Position numbers and translations under genes: made by a program. Shown here piece after piece: positions 1-8,340 of a DNA stretch of 46,238 bases (positions are counted from its first letter, which is position 1; every line of letters begins with the position of its first letter). A model generated the notes under the pieces. The model did not search any database, was not told the DNA's origin, and was given only the letters and a program-made list of their open reading frames with translations. The stretch covers positions 1 to 46,238 of the forward strand of contig JAFSGG010000119.1 in NCBI GenBank assembly GCA_017434775.1, read 5' to 3'. Source of the stretch: Clostridia bacterium. GTDB lineage: Bacteria; Bacillota; Clostridia; Christensenellales; Aristaeellaceae.

Positions 1-11
1 ATGACAGCCAT
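1..11 (-). CDS. 5' end of an unidentified gene, cut by the left edge
   Basis: On the minus strand an ATG at 11-9 is followed by GCT GTC before the window ends, so only Met-Ala-Val can be read. A strong AAGGAGG lies about 10 bases upstream, and a near-consensus promoter sits a further 90 bases up, so a real gene starts here. Its product cannot be told from three residues. It lies downstream of rimI on the same strand but has its own promoter. Confidence 0.55.
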
Positions 12-113
12 TTTGAGTTTCCTCCTTGTTATTTTCCTCCGCGAGCGTCACCTTTGCCGGCCACCGGTTTCCCGGCACAAACGGCAAATCAGCGCGCGTG
101 CGTGATCTTTTGA

Positions 114-142
114 ATTATAGCACTATTCCATATTCTTGGCAA
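114..142 (-). promoter_or_regulatory. Sigma-A-type promoter with extended -10
   Basis: Read on the minus strand there is TTGCCA, a 17-base spacer, then TATAAT preceded by TGC (extended -10). It lies between rimI and the gene starting at 11 and should drive the latter. The roughly 95-base leader can form a small GC hairpin in which CCGG pairs with CCGG around a GAAA loop. No known leader RNA was recognised. Confidence 0.65.
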
Positions 143-178
143 GTGCTTTTTCTGTGTTTTTTCAACTTTTTTATCGTT

Positions 179-679
179 TCATGCTTCTTCATGCACTGTT
201 TCTTCTTCTTCAAAATCCTCTTGGGGCCTGGGCATGGCAATGCAGCAGAAAATGAAAGCGTCTTCCCCATTATCCTCATAATACTTTTTTCTGACGCCCA
301 CATACTGGAATCCAAGACCCTTATACAGGTTCTGAGCCCTTTCATTGCTGCGGCGCACTTCCAGTGTGGCATACGTTACGCCCAGATTGGCTGCATACTG
401 CATCAGCGCCCCGGTCAGTTTTTTACCGATGCCGTAACCCCGGTATGCTTCCAGAACCGCCACATTGGTAATATGGGCTTCATCCAATACAATCCACGTG
501 CCGGCAAAGCCGATTACCTTGCCTTCCGTTTCCGCCACCAGATACCGGGCGCAGGTATTTTGTGTCATTTCTTTCACAAAATCTTCCCGCTGCCAAGGCT
601 TGGGAAACGTGGCGCACTCAATGGCATGCACCGCATCCACATCGTTTATGTTCATCCGCCGGATCACAACGTCAGCCAT
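179..679 (-). CDS. rimI: Ribosomal-protein-alanine N-acetyltransferase RimI
   Basis: This is a GNAT-fold acetyltransferase of 166 residues, the usual length for RimI, which transfers acetyl from acetyl-CoA to the N-terminal alanine of ribosomal protein S18. Visible landmarks are the start (IRRMNINDVDAVHAIE), the acetyl-CoA loop (VLEAYRGYGIGKKL, about residues 94-107) and the family's C-terminal segment (LEVRRSNERAQNLYKGLGF). It begins inside the end of tsaB (8-base overlap) with AAGGAG in front of the ATG, so tsaE, tsaB and rimI form one translationally coupled unit. This gene order is common in Firmicutes. The C-terminal tail is acidic (EDFEEEE), which I cannot interpret. Identification rests on motifs plus neighbours. 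Confidence 0.9.
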   Translation of the reverse strand: MADVVIRRMNINDVDAVHAIECATFPKPWQREDFVKEMTQNTCARYLVAETEGKVIGFAGTWIVLDEAHITNVAVLEAYRGYGIGKKLTGALMQYAANLGVTYATLEVRRSNERAQNLYKGLGFQYVGVRKKYYEDNGEDAFIFCCIAMPRPQEDFEEEETVHEEA

Positions 680-1370
680 TGTATTTCTCCTTCAGGTTCT
701 TTTGCCGTTCGGCAGAAGGTGCGCGCAGATACAGCGGCTGCAATTCCAGATAGGAAACAGCTTCTTCTATCCTGTTCCAGGCCAGTTCCACCGCCGCAGC
801 AGGCCGCAAATAAGAAAGCTGGGCTGGAGCAAAAACAGCCTTGTCCCCCAGCATGGCACCGATCTTTTCCCGGTGCACCGGCATACCATCCCCCAGGAAC
901 AGCATTTTCTTGCCATAAGCGGCAACCTTTTCCAGGTATTCTTCCAGGATCAAAGGTTCATCGGGAAGCAGCCTTTCCATGGTAGTCCCTTCAAAGGCCG
1001 CACCATACACCTGCCCGGCTCTTGCGTCCTGAATAGGACAGAGGATTCCACCAAAATACCGAACGCCGTTAGCCATGCTTTCCAGCGCATCCACCATAAC
1101 GCAGGGCTTATTCCCCACCTGAGCCAGTGCCTTTACCGTGCTCACCCCGATGCGAACGCCTGTAAAGCTGCCGGGGCCGGTAACGCAGGCAAAATAATCC
1201 GTTTTATCCACGGAAAGGCCGGTATGCAGGTACGCTTCCTCCACCATGGGCAGCATGGACTGGGAATGAGTGAAGCTGTTGACACACATGGCTTCATAAC
1301 GCACTTTCCCATCTTCCATCAGCGCCACACCGGCCACCGGTCCGGAAGTATCAATCAATAGCAAAATCAT
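672..1370 (-). CDS. tsaB: tRNA t6A37 threonylcarbamoyltransferase subunit TsaB
   Basis: TsaB is the inactive ASKHA-fold partner of TsaD in making N6-threonylcarbamoyladenosine at tRNA position 37. The 232-residue protein starts with the family signature (ILLLIDTSGPVAGVAL) and has the conserved block VTGPGSFTGVRIGVSTVKAL at about residues 65-84. I take the ATG at 1370, which overlaps the tsaE stop as ATGA and has GAGGAG upstream. A TTG nine bases earlier sits too close to that site. No tsaD is in the window, so the catalytic subunit must be encoded elsewhere. Confidence 0.92.
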   Translation of the reverse strand: MILLLIDTSGPVAGVALMEDGKVRYEAMCVNSFTHSQSMLPMVEEAYLHTGLSVDKTDYFACVTGPGSFTGVRIGVSTVKALAQVGNKPCVMVDALESMANGVRYFGGILCPIQDARAGQVYGAAFEGTTMERLLPDEPLILEEYLEKVAAYGKKMLFLGDGMPVHREKIGAMLGDKAVFAPAQLSYLRPAAAVELAWNRIEEAVSYLELQPLYLRAPSAERQKNLKEKYNG

Positions 1371-1810
1371 TTCAGCCAATTCTCCTCTAATTCAAAACCG
1401 CCTTCGGGGTGAAAATGTAATTCCCGGGTATTTTCATCCATGGTAAGGATGCTGATGCGCAGCCTTTTTTCCGGCAGGCATTCCTCTGCCTTTTCGCTCC
1501 ATTCAATCAGGGCGATGCCGTCGCCGCCCAGCTGCTCTTCCATGCCCATTTCGTAAATTTCGTTGGGATCCTCGATCCGGTACCAGTCAAAATGATACAA
1601 GGGAATCCGCCCTTCATCATAGGCATTAAGGATGGTAAAGGAAGGGCTGGGCACAGCCCCTTCAATACCGAGCCCCCGGGCCACACCCCGGGCCAATTCG
1701 CTCTTTCCGGCGCCCAGATCCCCATCCAGCAGCACCACATCTCCCGCTTTCAGCAAGGACGCCAGTTGCTGTCCGACGGCTCTTGTTTCTTTCGCAGAAC
1801 GGCTGATCAT
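1367..1810 (-). CDS. tsaE: tRNA t6A37 biosynthesis ATPase TsaE
   Basis: TsaE is the P-loop ATPase that binds the TsaBD complex and supports repeated rounds of t6A synthesis. The 147-residue protein carries a clear Walker A (GDLGAGKSELARG, about residues 30-42), the conserved segment VPSPSFTILNAY, and the YHFDWYRI block typical of the family, followed by ALIEWSEKAEECLP. It is first in the tsaE-tsaB-rimI unit, and its stop overlaps the tsaB start by four bases. The 64 bases upstream separate it from the mannosyltransferase on the same strand, so read-through is possible. Confidence 0.92.
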   Translation of the reverse strand: MISRSAKETRAVGQQLASLLKAGDVVLLDGDLGAGKSELARGVARGLGIEGAVPSPSFTILNAYDEGRIPLYHFDWYRIEDPNEIYEMGMEEQLGGDGIALIEWSEKAEECLPEKRLRISILTMDENTRELHFHPEGGFELEENWLK

Positions 1811-1874
1811 TTTCCTGCCCCTTTCCCTGTATAAACCATGGCATTATACCCCGTTTGTCCCTTCCCTGTCAACA

Positions 1875-2990
1875 CTACATGATGGCATAGCCCATCAGGA
1901 ACAGCAGGCTGTATACCACAAATAATCCGGCACTCAGAACCATAATGCCAATGCGCAGCCCTTCTCTTTTCCATTGGGACAGCACAATGAAGCACGGAAA
2001 GCAGCACAGCATATACCGTCCGCCGCTGATCATCCAGCCGGAAAGATAAGTGAACCCCAGATATACCGCACCATACAGAAGATATTCCATCCGCACGCCG
2101 TTCCGGATGCCAAGGAACAGCACTGCCAGCGCCGTAAAATACAGCACAAGCTGCGGAATATAAATCACCCATTCCAGGCCTTTGAACTCCTGCACCTGCC
2201 GGTATTGCAGGGCAATGTTTTCCCCAAGCCACCGGCTTGTCTGATACCAGGGTTCCCCTTCTTCATAGAGCAGGAACTGAAACGCATTGCCATGCAAAGA
2301 GGCATTGATCATCAGATAAACCGCAAAACCCATGGGAATCATCAAAACGCCAAGGTCCGTCCAGCGCAGCTTTCTCTGCTCATCGCCCAGTCTGCCCGCC
2401 ACAATCCTGTACACCGCCGGAAAGATAAGCAACATGCCCTGCACGCGTGTCAGTGCAGCCAGAAAGCCCATAATCCCGGCAAAAACCATTTTATCCTTGC
2501 GGATCATCAGCATGCAGCCAATCGTCAAAAACAGAAACAAACTTTCCGTATAGACACCCACCGTGAACATGGAAAAAGGATACACTGCCATCATTAGCAC
2601 GCTGAAAAAAGCAGATTTCTCATCATTGTCCGTCTTCACCAGTTCGTATAAAGCGATGGATGCTCCAGCCAGAGAAAGCCTGCTGATCACCATGCCCGTC
2701 CCTTCCATCGGAAGCAGACCAAACAGGGAAAACACACGCATCAGCAGCGGATACAGCGGATAAAACACCAGATTGATGGCGTCCGGTCCTTCCTTCAGAT
2801 ACCCTTCCTTTGCAATCTGCAAATACCGTTCTGCATCTCCGGGCAGGGTCAGCCGCTCCCATAAAAGACTGCGGAATGCATCAAAACTCATTTCTCCACG
2901 GATCATTACACAGCCCATCAGCAGCATCGCATCATGAACAAACCAAACCAGGAACGCAATGCCCAGCCAGGTGTACAAACGTTTTTTCAT
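1875..2990 (-). CDS. PIG-V-like mannosyltransferase, integral membrane protein
   Basis: This polytopic protein of about 371 residues resembles the PIG-V/GT76 group of mannosyltransferases, which use dolichol- or polyprenyl-phosphate mannose on the outer face of the membrane. The key hints are an acidic loop after the first membrane segment (LPGDAERYLQIAKEGY) and a downstream FYPLYPLLMR motif. Then come about eight hydrophobic segments with an intervening TRVQGM loop. I start it at the ATG at 2990, four bases after the stop of the upstream membrane protein. An in-frame start 114 bases earlier would lie inside that gene. The acceptor, perhaps a surface glycan or lipid, cannot be told from sequence. 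Confidence 0.75.
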   Translation of the reverse strand: MKKRLYTWLGIAFLVWFVHDAMLLMGCVMIRGEMSFDAFRSLLWERLTLPGDAERYLQIAKEGYLKEGPDAINLVFYPLYPLLMRVFSLFGLLPMEGTGMVISRLSLAGASIALYELVKTDNDEKSAFFSVLMMAVYPFSMFTVGVYTESLFLFLTIGCMLMIRKDKMVFAGIMGFLAALTRVQGMLLIFPAVYRIVAGRLGDEQRKLRWTDLGVLMIPMGFAVYLMINASLHGNAFQFLLYEEGEPWYQTSRWLGENIALQYRQVQEFKGLEWVIYIPQLVLYFTALAVLFLGIRNGVRMEYLLYGAVYLGFTYLSGWMISGGRYMLCCFPCFIVLSQWKREGLRIGIMVLSAGLFVVYSLLFLMGYAIM

Positions 2991-2994
2991 CGCG

Positions 2995-3591
2995 TCACAC
3001 CCCCATTGTCCACCGGAAAAGCATAAAGCAGCGCAACATGGCAAACAGCACACAAAAACCGCCATACAGCCACCCGGGCATCTTCCAAAGAACAGGCCGC
3101 ACAAGCTTCATCAACACAAAAACAGCAACAGAAATAACAAGCGCAATCAGAAAACCCCATCCAGGCATGAACGCCCATCCCATGCCCGGCAGCAGGTAAA
3201 ACGTGATCAGCCCTTTGTCCGCTTCCTCTTTTCCCCCTGCGCCTTTTAACCCTTGAAACAGGAAACAGCCGCATACCGCCATGAAGGCAAAAGACAAAGT
3301 AATGGCATACATACTCCCGTTTTCTGGCATATCATACAGCCATGAAAAATCCGGATGGTTCACAATATCCATAAACCCACTCGTGTTTTCCATGCCATAC
3401 AGCACCACCCGGATGAGCACCATCATGCCATACTGTGCGGCCGCAAATAAACCGCAGCACAAAAACACCCGGCCTGTATCCCGCAGGGTCTCCCTTTTCA
3501 GTTTATGAATTTCTGTCAGAAAGGCAGCTATCAGCATCAGAACAAGGCTTATCATGCCATATCCAGCCGCAGCCCCCATTATATCTGCCAT
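2995..3591 (-). CDS. Multi-pass membrane protein of unknown function
   Basis: About 198 residues with five or six predicted membrane spans: an N-terminal span (MISLVLMLIAAFL), one near RVFLCCGLFAAAQYGMMVLI, one at ITLSFAFMAVCGCFLF and two at the C-terminus. I do not recognise a family. The ATG at 3591 is preceded by GAGGAAAGA. The gene ends four bases before the mannosyltransferase start, so the pair is almost certainly cotranscribed. The protein could be a partner or a substrate-handling subunit of that enzyme, which is inference from position only. A terminator after galK separates it from the galactose genes. Confidence 0.7.
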   Translation of the reverse strand: MADIMGAAAGYGMISLVLMLIAAFLTEIHKLKRETLRDTGRVFLCCGLFAAAQYGMMVLIRVVLYGMENTSGFMDIVNHPDFSWLYDMPENGSMYAITLSFAFMAVCGCFLFQGLKGAGGKEEADKGLITFYLLPGMGWAFMPGWGFLIALVISVAVFVLMKLVRPVLWKMPGWLYGGFCVLFAMLRCFMLFRWTMGV

Positions 3592-3608
3592 TCTTTCCTC
3601 CCAAAGAA

Positions 3609-3640
3609 ACAGCCATCCTCCAAAACATTGGGATGGCTGT
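3609..3640 (-). terminator. Terminator after galK
   Basis: A perfect 10-base inverted repeat (ACAGCCATCC / GGATGGCTGT) with a 12-base loop lies between galK and the next gene. On the minus strand it is followed by TTTCTTT. It should end the solute-binding protein-galK transcript. Confidence 0.6.
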
Positions 3641-3647
3641 CCACATA

Positions 3648-4943
3648 TCAATTTTCTTCGGAATTGAATACGGCACAAGGACCATCCTTGCGCACATCCA
3701 GCACCACACAGCTGCCGGGGCCAAATACATGTTCCATCCGCTGAACAAAATTCTCAGTTTTGTCCACAGGCACAAAATTCAGCGTCGTTCCGGCAAAGCC
3801 GCCGCCATGCACACGGCAGGCGCCTTCCCCCTGCAATACGGTTTCGGCAACAGCCAGCGCCAGCGCCATGGGCTGATTCCTGCTGCCGGCAGGATAGATA
3901 TTCTGAAGCATGGTCCAGCTGCTCTTACCGGAAGCATTCACGGCAGTAAAGAAAGCCGGCAGATCATTATTCTGCAGGGCATGCACCTGCTGGTTCACCC
4001 GTTCGTTTTCAAAAAAGAAGTGCATAGCACGCAACACGGCGCGTTCATTCAACTTTTCGCGCAGTTCGTTCATGTGCTGGAACACAGCTTCGGGACGCAC
4101 GCCGCGCAGCACTTTTTCGCCGAAGAAAGCGGCCACATCGTTCATTTCGGAACGAATGGCGGCATATTCATCCGTCAGGTCGTCATGGCTGGAATGGGTG
4201 TTCACCACCACCAGCTGATACCCGGCATCACTGAAATTATACTGCAGGGGCTTCACCTTGGGGTCACACTTGAAATCAATATTCACCAAGCCACCGCAGC
4301 TGCACGCCATCTGATCCATCAGCCCGGAGGGTTTGCCGAAATATTCATTTTCTGCGTACTGGGAAAGCTGCGCGCGGGCAATGGCATCCACATCCTGCCC
4401 GTTATACAGCGTTTCAAACACTTTGGATACCAGCACTTCATATGCAGCAGAGGAGGAAAGGCCGCTGCCGCCCATTACGCTGGATACCATGGCAGCATGG
4501 AAGCCGCCCACACGGAAGCCTCTGTCCGCAAGGCCACGGGCCACACCGCGCACCAATGCGGCGGACGTGCCTTTTTCTTCTTCCCGAACGGAAAGATCGC
4601 TCAGATCCACTGTCACTTCCGGGTACCCTTCGCTGTGGATACGCACAATATTGTCATCCGCTTTGGCAACACAGGCCAGGGTGTCCAGCGTTACGGCAGC
4701 AGCCAGTACGCAGCCGTTGTTGTGATCGGTGTGATTGCCGCCGATTTCCGTACGGCCGGGTGCACTGATCATATACAGCTGGTTCTGATTATCGTGGAAA
4801 ATGTCTTCATGGGCTTTGGCCAGCCGGGAATACCGGGTAATCTGGAATGCCAGGGTTCCTTCCTGACGTCCGTACAGACGTCCAAAACGTTCCGTGACGC
4901 AAGGGCGGCGAATGGCTGCCAGCAAACGAGCATAACTGTCCAT
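3648..4943 (-). CDS. galK: Galactokinase
   Basis: Galactokinase phosphorylates alpha-D-galactose to galactose 1-phosphate, the first step of the Leloir pathway. The GHMP-kinase signatures are all visible: the sugar-binding motif (APGRTEIGGNHTDHNNG, about residues 59-75), the ATP loop (VMGGSGLSSSAAYEV) and the C-terminal motif (GACRVHGGGFAGTTLNF). At 431 residues it is about 40 longer than the common 390, with an extra N-terminal stretch. It follows the sugar-binding protein gene by 12 bases on the same strand. No galT or galE is in the window. In this neighbourhood of GH31 and GH74 enzymes, galactose released from side chains is a plausible substrate source, which is inference. Confidence 0.95.
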   Translation of the reverse strand: MDSYARLLAAIRRPCVTERFGRLYGRQEGTLAFQITRYSRLAKAHEDIFHDNQNQLYMISAPGRTEIGGNHTDHNNGCVLAAAVTLDTLACVAKADDNIVRIHSEGYPEVTVDLSDLSVREEEKGTSAALVRGVARGLADRGFRVGGFHAAMVSSVMGGSGLSSSAAYEVLVSKVFETLYNGQDVDAIARAQLSQYAENEYFGKPSGLMDQMACSCGGLVNIDFKCDPKVKPLQYNFSDAGYQLVVVNTHSSHDDLTDEYAAIRSEMNDVAAFFGEKVLRGVRPEAVFQHMNELREKLNERAVLRAMHFFFENERVNQQVHALQNNDLPAFFTAVNASGKSSWTMLQNIYPAGSRNQPMALALAVAETVLQGEGACRVHGGGFAGTTLNFVPVDKTENFVQRMEHVFGPGSCVVLDVRKDGPCAVFNSEEN

Positions 4944-4955
4944 GTTTCTTCCTCC

Positions 4956-6476
4956 TCAAATTCCTTCGTAAATCTGCTGCCAGAAAGCAAGAAAATCTTC
5001 CACTTTGTATTCTTCACAAATTGTCTGAATGAAGGTTTCGTAGTTTTCATCATTCAGCTCCACATCGCCCATGATAAAGCGGCCCATCATGGTATCCACA
5101 TAAGCACCCAGGCTGTTCTGCATGGGGGCAATCGTCTGCGCCTGTTCATTGGTAAGGGTATAAGACGGAAAGGGCATCCGGGTATATGCACTAAACGCCG
5201 CCTGGTCATCCATAATGCGGACAGCATTCTTATCCGGAACCTTGCGCTCCATTTCGTTGCTTACTGCGCCCGGAGCCGTTGCACCGCCGCCAAGCAGACG
5301 GGTCATGGTAAAGAACTGGTTGGTCATGGCTTCCTGTGTGGCCTGCCACTGACCCATGCCGTCAAAGGTATAATCCTTCCCTTCCGCACCAAAGAACATC
5401 AATTCGTATCCCCTGGCCGTATACAGCTGATCCACCCAGCGCAGCATCGCTTCCGGATCATCGCAGGCGGATGTGACGGCAAACGTTCCACGCACCGCAG
5501 GGCCGCTGAAATCGCGGTACACCTGTTCTCCTTCGTACTTCAGCGGCATCATGATGGCATATTCATCCGCCCGGTCATTCTTTACCACATCATGTACAAG
5601 CGGGGCCATCAGCACGCCGTAAAGAGCATAATCCGAATTGCTGGAAGCTTTCTTTTCGTGCCAGTCGCTGTTGGTGGAAAAGCTTTCCTTATCCAGCAGG
5701 CCTTCTTCCCACAGCATATGACACCAGGAAAGGAAATCGCGGAATTCCGGCTGCAGGGGCATGAACTGCACTTTGCCGTCCTTTACAAAAACGTTATAAT
5801 CATTGGCATTCAGCCCGTAAACATGCGCCAGGAATTTCAGATCAAAGGGCCCCAGCACGGAAAGAGGGATTTCATCCTTCTTGCCGTTACGGTTGGGATC
5901 CTTATCCCGGAAAGCACGCAGCACATTCACAAAGGACTCGCGATCCGTGGGCATTTCAAGGCCCAGATTGCCAAGCCATACTTCGTTGATCCAGATGTAA
6001 TTCTGCGTACCGATGGGCTTGATATATGGCAGCGCCGCAATCTGCCCGCCGGGCAGTGTAATGGCTTTGCGAACTTCCGGATATTGCTGCAAAAGGCTGC
6101 TCAGATTGGGGCAGCAGGTATCAATATAGCCGCTCAGGTCAATCAGCACGCCATTTTCAAGCATAGCCTGACATTCCGCGCTGGTCAGCGCAGCTTTAAA
6201 AAGAACGTCCGGTATATCGCCGTCTTTCTGCATGGCAGCCTTGGCGGCTTTCCATTCATCACTTTTTTTGTACACCTGCAAATCAAAATGCAGGATGGTA
6301 TCCCCCGTTTCATCCAGAGGCTGATCGTTCATTTTTTCAAAAAAAGCAGTCTTTTCCCAGCTGCGGTATTGTGTATCATCAAACCCGGCCATCACATAGT
6401 TTTTTGTTTCTGCACCGGCAGTGGCCGTAAAAACAAACAGCAGTGAAAGAACCAGGCAAAACATCCGCTTTTTCAC
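4956..6476 (-). CDS. Extracellular solute-binding protein of a sugar ABC importer
   Basis: About 506 residues with an N-terminal signal peptide (MKKRMFCLVLSLLFVF, then TATAGAE) but no lipobox cysteine, so it looks like a signal-peptidase-I substrate, which is unusual for a monoderm binding protein. The mature part has the pattern of family 1 sugar-binding proteins (DGDIPDVLF near the N-terminus, then WINEVWLGNLGLEMPTDRE). I place the start at a GTG (6476) because AAAGGAGGG lies eight bases before it. The in-frame ATG at 6497 overlaps that ribosome site. No permease genes are adjacent, so it is an orphan subunit. It is cotranscribed with galK, which suggests a galactose-containing ligand. Confidence 0.8.
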   Translation of the reverse strand: MKKRMFCLVLSLLFVFTATAGAETKNYVMAGFDDTQYRSWEKTAFFEKMNDQPLDETGDTILHFDLQVYKKSDEWKAAKAAMQKDGDIPDVLFKAALTSAECQAMLENGVLIDLSGYIDTCCPNLSSLLQQYPEVRKAITLPGGQIAALPYIKPIGTQNYIWINEVWLGNLGLEMPTDRESFVNVLRAFRDKDPNRNGKKDEIPLSVLGPFDLKFLAHVYGLNANDYNVFVKDGKVQFMPLQPEFRDFLSWCHMLWEEGLLDKESFSTNSDWHEKKASSNSDYALYGVLMAPLVHDVVKNDRADEYAIMMPLKYEGEQVYRDFSGPAVRGTFAVTSACDDPEAMLRWVDQLYTARGYELMFFGAEGKDYTFDGMGQWQATQEAMTNQFFTMTRLLGGGATAPGAVSNEMERKVPDKNAVRIMDDQAAFSAYTRMPFPSYTLTNEQAQTIAPMQNSLGAYVDTMMGRFIMGDVELNDENYETFIQTICEEYKVEDFLAFWQQIYEGI

Positions 6477-6553
6477 GAAACGGACCCTCCTTTGCATTAG
6501 TCATTTTATTATACATTCTTTCACATATTTTTTCCAGCCTTTTTTTCATTTTG

Positions 6554-8191
6554 TCACTTTCCTGCCAGAATTTTCTGCAGTTCTTCCCCCGTCAGGGTTT
6601 CCTTTTCCATCAACGTACGGCTAATCATTTCCAGCGTATCTTTTTCCCGCTCCAGTACATCCATGGCCAGCCTTTTCCCTTCCGTCAGAACCATCGTTAC
6701 GGCGGCCTTTTCATTTTCCGCCTCCAGCATACGCCACAGGTACATCTGCACCGCCATCTTTTCTGCCTTTTCCAGATCACTTCCTGCACCGTTTGTTACA
6801 TTATCCAGGCCGAATACCGTTTCTTCTGCCGCCCTGCCTGCCAGAATTGCCGCCAGATGATGCATCAGTTCTTTTTTGGTATAGAGCATCCTTTCTTTCC
6901 GGATGGACAGGCTGTATCCTGCCGCACCGGTACTGGACGGAATAATGGTCAGCCGGGTCAGGGTCTGCTCGGGCAAAAGATGATGGGTCACCAACGCATG
7001 CCCTGCTTCGTGCACGGCAATGATGCGCCTTTCTTCCTCCTCCATTTTTCTTCTTCTTTCTTCGCCTGCAGCCTGGGCAATGTATGCCTGCTCCAGATGC
7101 CTTTGGAAAATCAGCTCTTTTCCCTCGCGAATGGCACGGATCGCCGCTTCGTTCATCATGCTTTCCAGCTGCGCACCGGAAAAAAGCACCGTCTTCCCGG
7201 CCATTTCATCCAGATTCACATCCGCTGCCAGGGGCTTATTCCTTGCGTGAACCGAAAGCATTTTCCGCCTTTCCTCCAAATCCGGCAAACCGATTTCAAT
7301 CCGCCGGTCAAAGCGTCCTTCTCTCATCAGCGCCCCATCCAGGGTATCCGGCCTGTTGGTTGCCGCCAGCACAATAATGCCTTCCCCGGCAGAAAATCCA
7401 TTCATTTCCGTCAGCAGGGCATTGAGGGTCTGTTCCCGTTCGTCATTTCCGTTATCGCGTTTCTTTCCCAATGCTTCAATTTCATCAATGAAAATCACAC
7501 CGCCGCCGGCTTTCCTTGCCTTTTTGAACAGGCTGCGGATTCTGGATGCGCCCACGCCCACATACACCTGTACAAAATCCGATCCGCTGACGGCAAAAAA
7601 GGGTTTGCCCGTCTCACCGGCCAGCGCCTGAGCCAGCATGGTTTTTCCCGTGCCCGGCGGCCCGTACAAAAGCACGCCCCGAGGCGGCCGAGCCCCCATT
7701 GCAGCATATTTTCCGGGATTTTTCAAATAGCAGGTCAGATCCTCCATCGCCTGCAGCGTTTCCTTTGGGATGATCACATCGGCAAAGGTTCTCTTTGGCG
7801 CTGTCTTTTCCGCATCCGTTCCGGAATATGTTTCCATACCACTGCGCCTGCCAAAGATCATCATCGCCATAAGAATCATAAAAATCAGCATGGGCAGCAT
7901 TTCCTGTCCCTGCTTTTCCACCACATGAATGCCGTTTAGCATCATGTGTTCCTTCATGCTGTCATTCCGGGGATTGGGCACGGTGATCCGCGTTCCGTCT
8001 TTTGCGATGGCCGTCCATTGGGCGTCATCCGAATAATATACTGTTTCAATAGCGCCTTCTTCAATGGCCCGGGCAAAAACCGGATAGGCTACACTTTCCC
8101 CTTTCCCCTCTTTGTTTTCAAATAATACAGCCACTATGAGCGCAACCGCTACCGCCGCTGCAATCAACGGAAAACCTTTCTTTTTCAACAT
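6554..8191 (-). CDS. FtsH-like membrane-bound ATP-dependent zinc metalloprotease
   Basis: A membrane-anchored AAA+ protease that extracts and degrades membrane and soluble proteins. There are two N-terminal membrane spans (about residues 8-24 and 98-112). The AAA module follows with Walker A (GPPGTGKTMLA), Walker B (VIFIDEIEALG) and the second region of homology (ATNRPDTLDGALMREGRFDRR). The M41 protease motif is HEAGH at residues 394-398. At 545 residues it is shorter than the usual 600-650, with a short region between the two spans and a trimmed C-terminus. It may be a second FtsH paralogue rather than the housekeeping copy. AAGGAGG precedes the ATG. It is divergent from the PBP gene. Confidence 0.9.
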   Translation of the reverse strand: MLKKKGFPLIAAAVAVALIVAVLFENKEGKGESVAYPVFARAIEEGAIETVYYSDDAQWTAIAKDGTRITVPNPRNDSMKEHMMLNGIHVVEKQGQEMLPMLIFMILMAMMIFGRRSGMETYSGTDAEKTAPKRTFADVIIPKETLQAMEDLTCYLKNPGKYAAMGARPPRGVLLYGPPGTGKTMLAQALAGETGKPFFAVSGSDFVQVYVGVGASRIRSLFKKARKAGGGVIFIDEIEALGKKRDNGNDEREQTLNALLTEMNGFSAGEGIIVLAATNRPDTLDGALMREGRFDRRIEIGLPDLEERRKMLSVHARNKPLAADVNLDEMAGKTVLFSGAQLESMMNEAAIRAIREGKELIFQRHLEQAYIAQAAGEERRRKMEEEERRIIAVHEAGHALVTHHLLPEQTLTRLTIIPSSTGAAGYSLSIRKERMLYTKKELMHHLAAILAGRAAEETVFGLDNVTNGAGSDLEKAEKMAVQMYLWRMLEAENEKAAVTMVLTEGKRLAMDVLEREKDTLEMISRTLMEKETLTGEELQKILAGK

Positions 8192-8340
8192 CCGTTTCGC
8201 CTCCTTCCCATGGTGTTGGCTTCAGTATACAAAAGCGTTTTTACCTTTGTCCATGGCAGTTTCAGCCAGCTTTCCATGGATTTCAAGGTTTATGGAAAGC
8301 GATACCGGGAATACTGCGCATGAAAGGAGGCGCAGCAACG

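Noticed and set aside
12-178. Riboswitch or CIRCE-type element in the leader of the left-edge gene
   Set aside because: Only a small GC hairpin with a GAAA loop is visible, with no match to a known conserved core.
3435-6446. Open frame of about 1000 codons on the plus strand
   Set aside because: It is antisense to galK and the binding protein gene, rich in His, Gly and Gln as expected for a shadow frame, and has no ribosome site or motifs.
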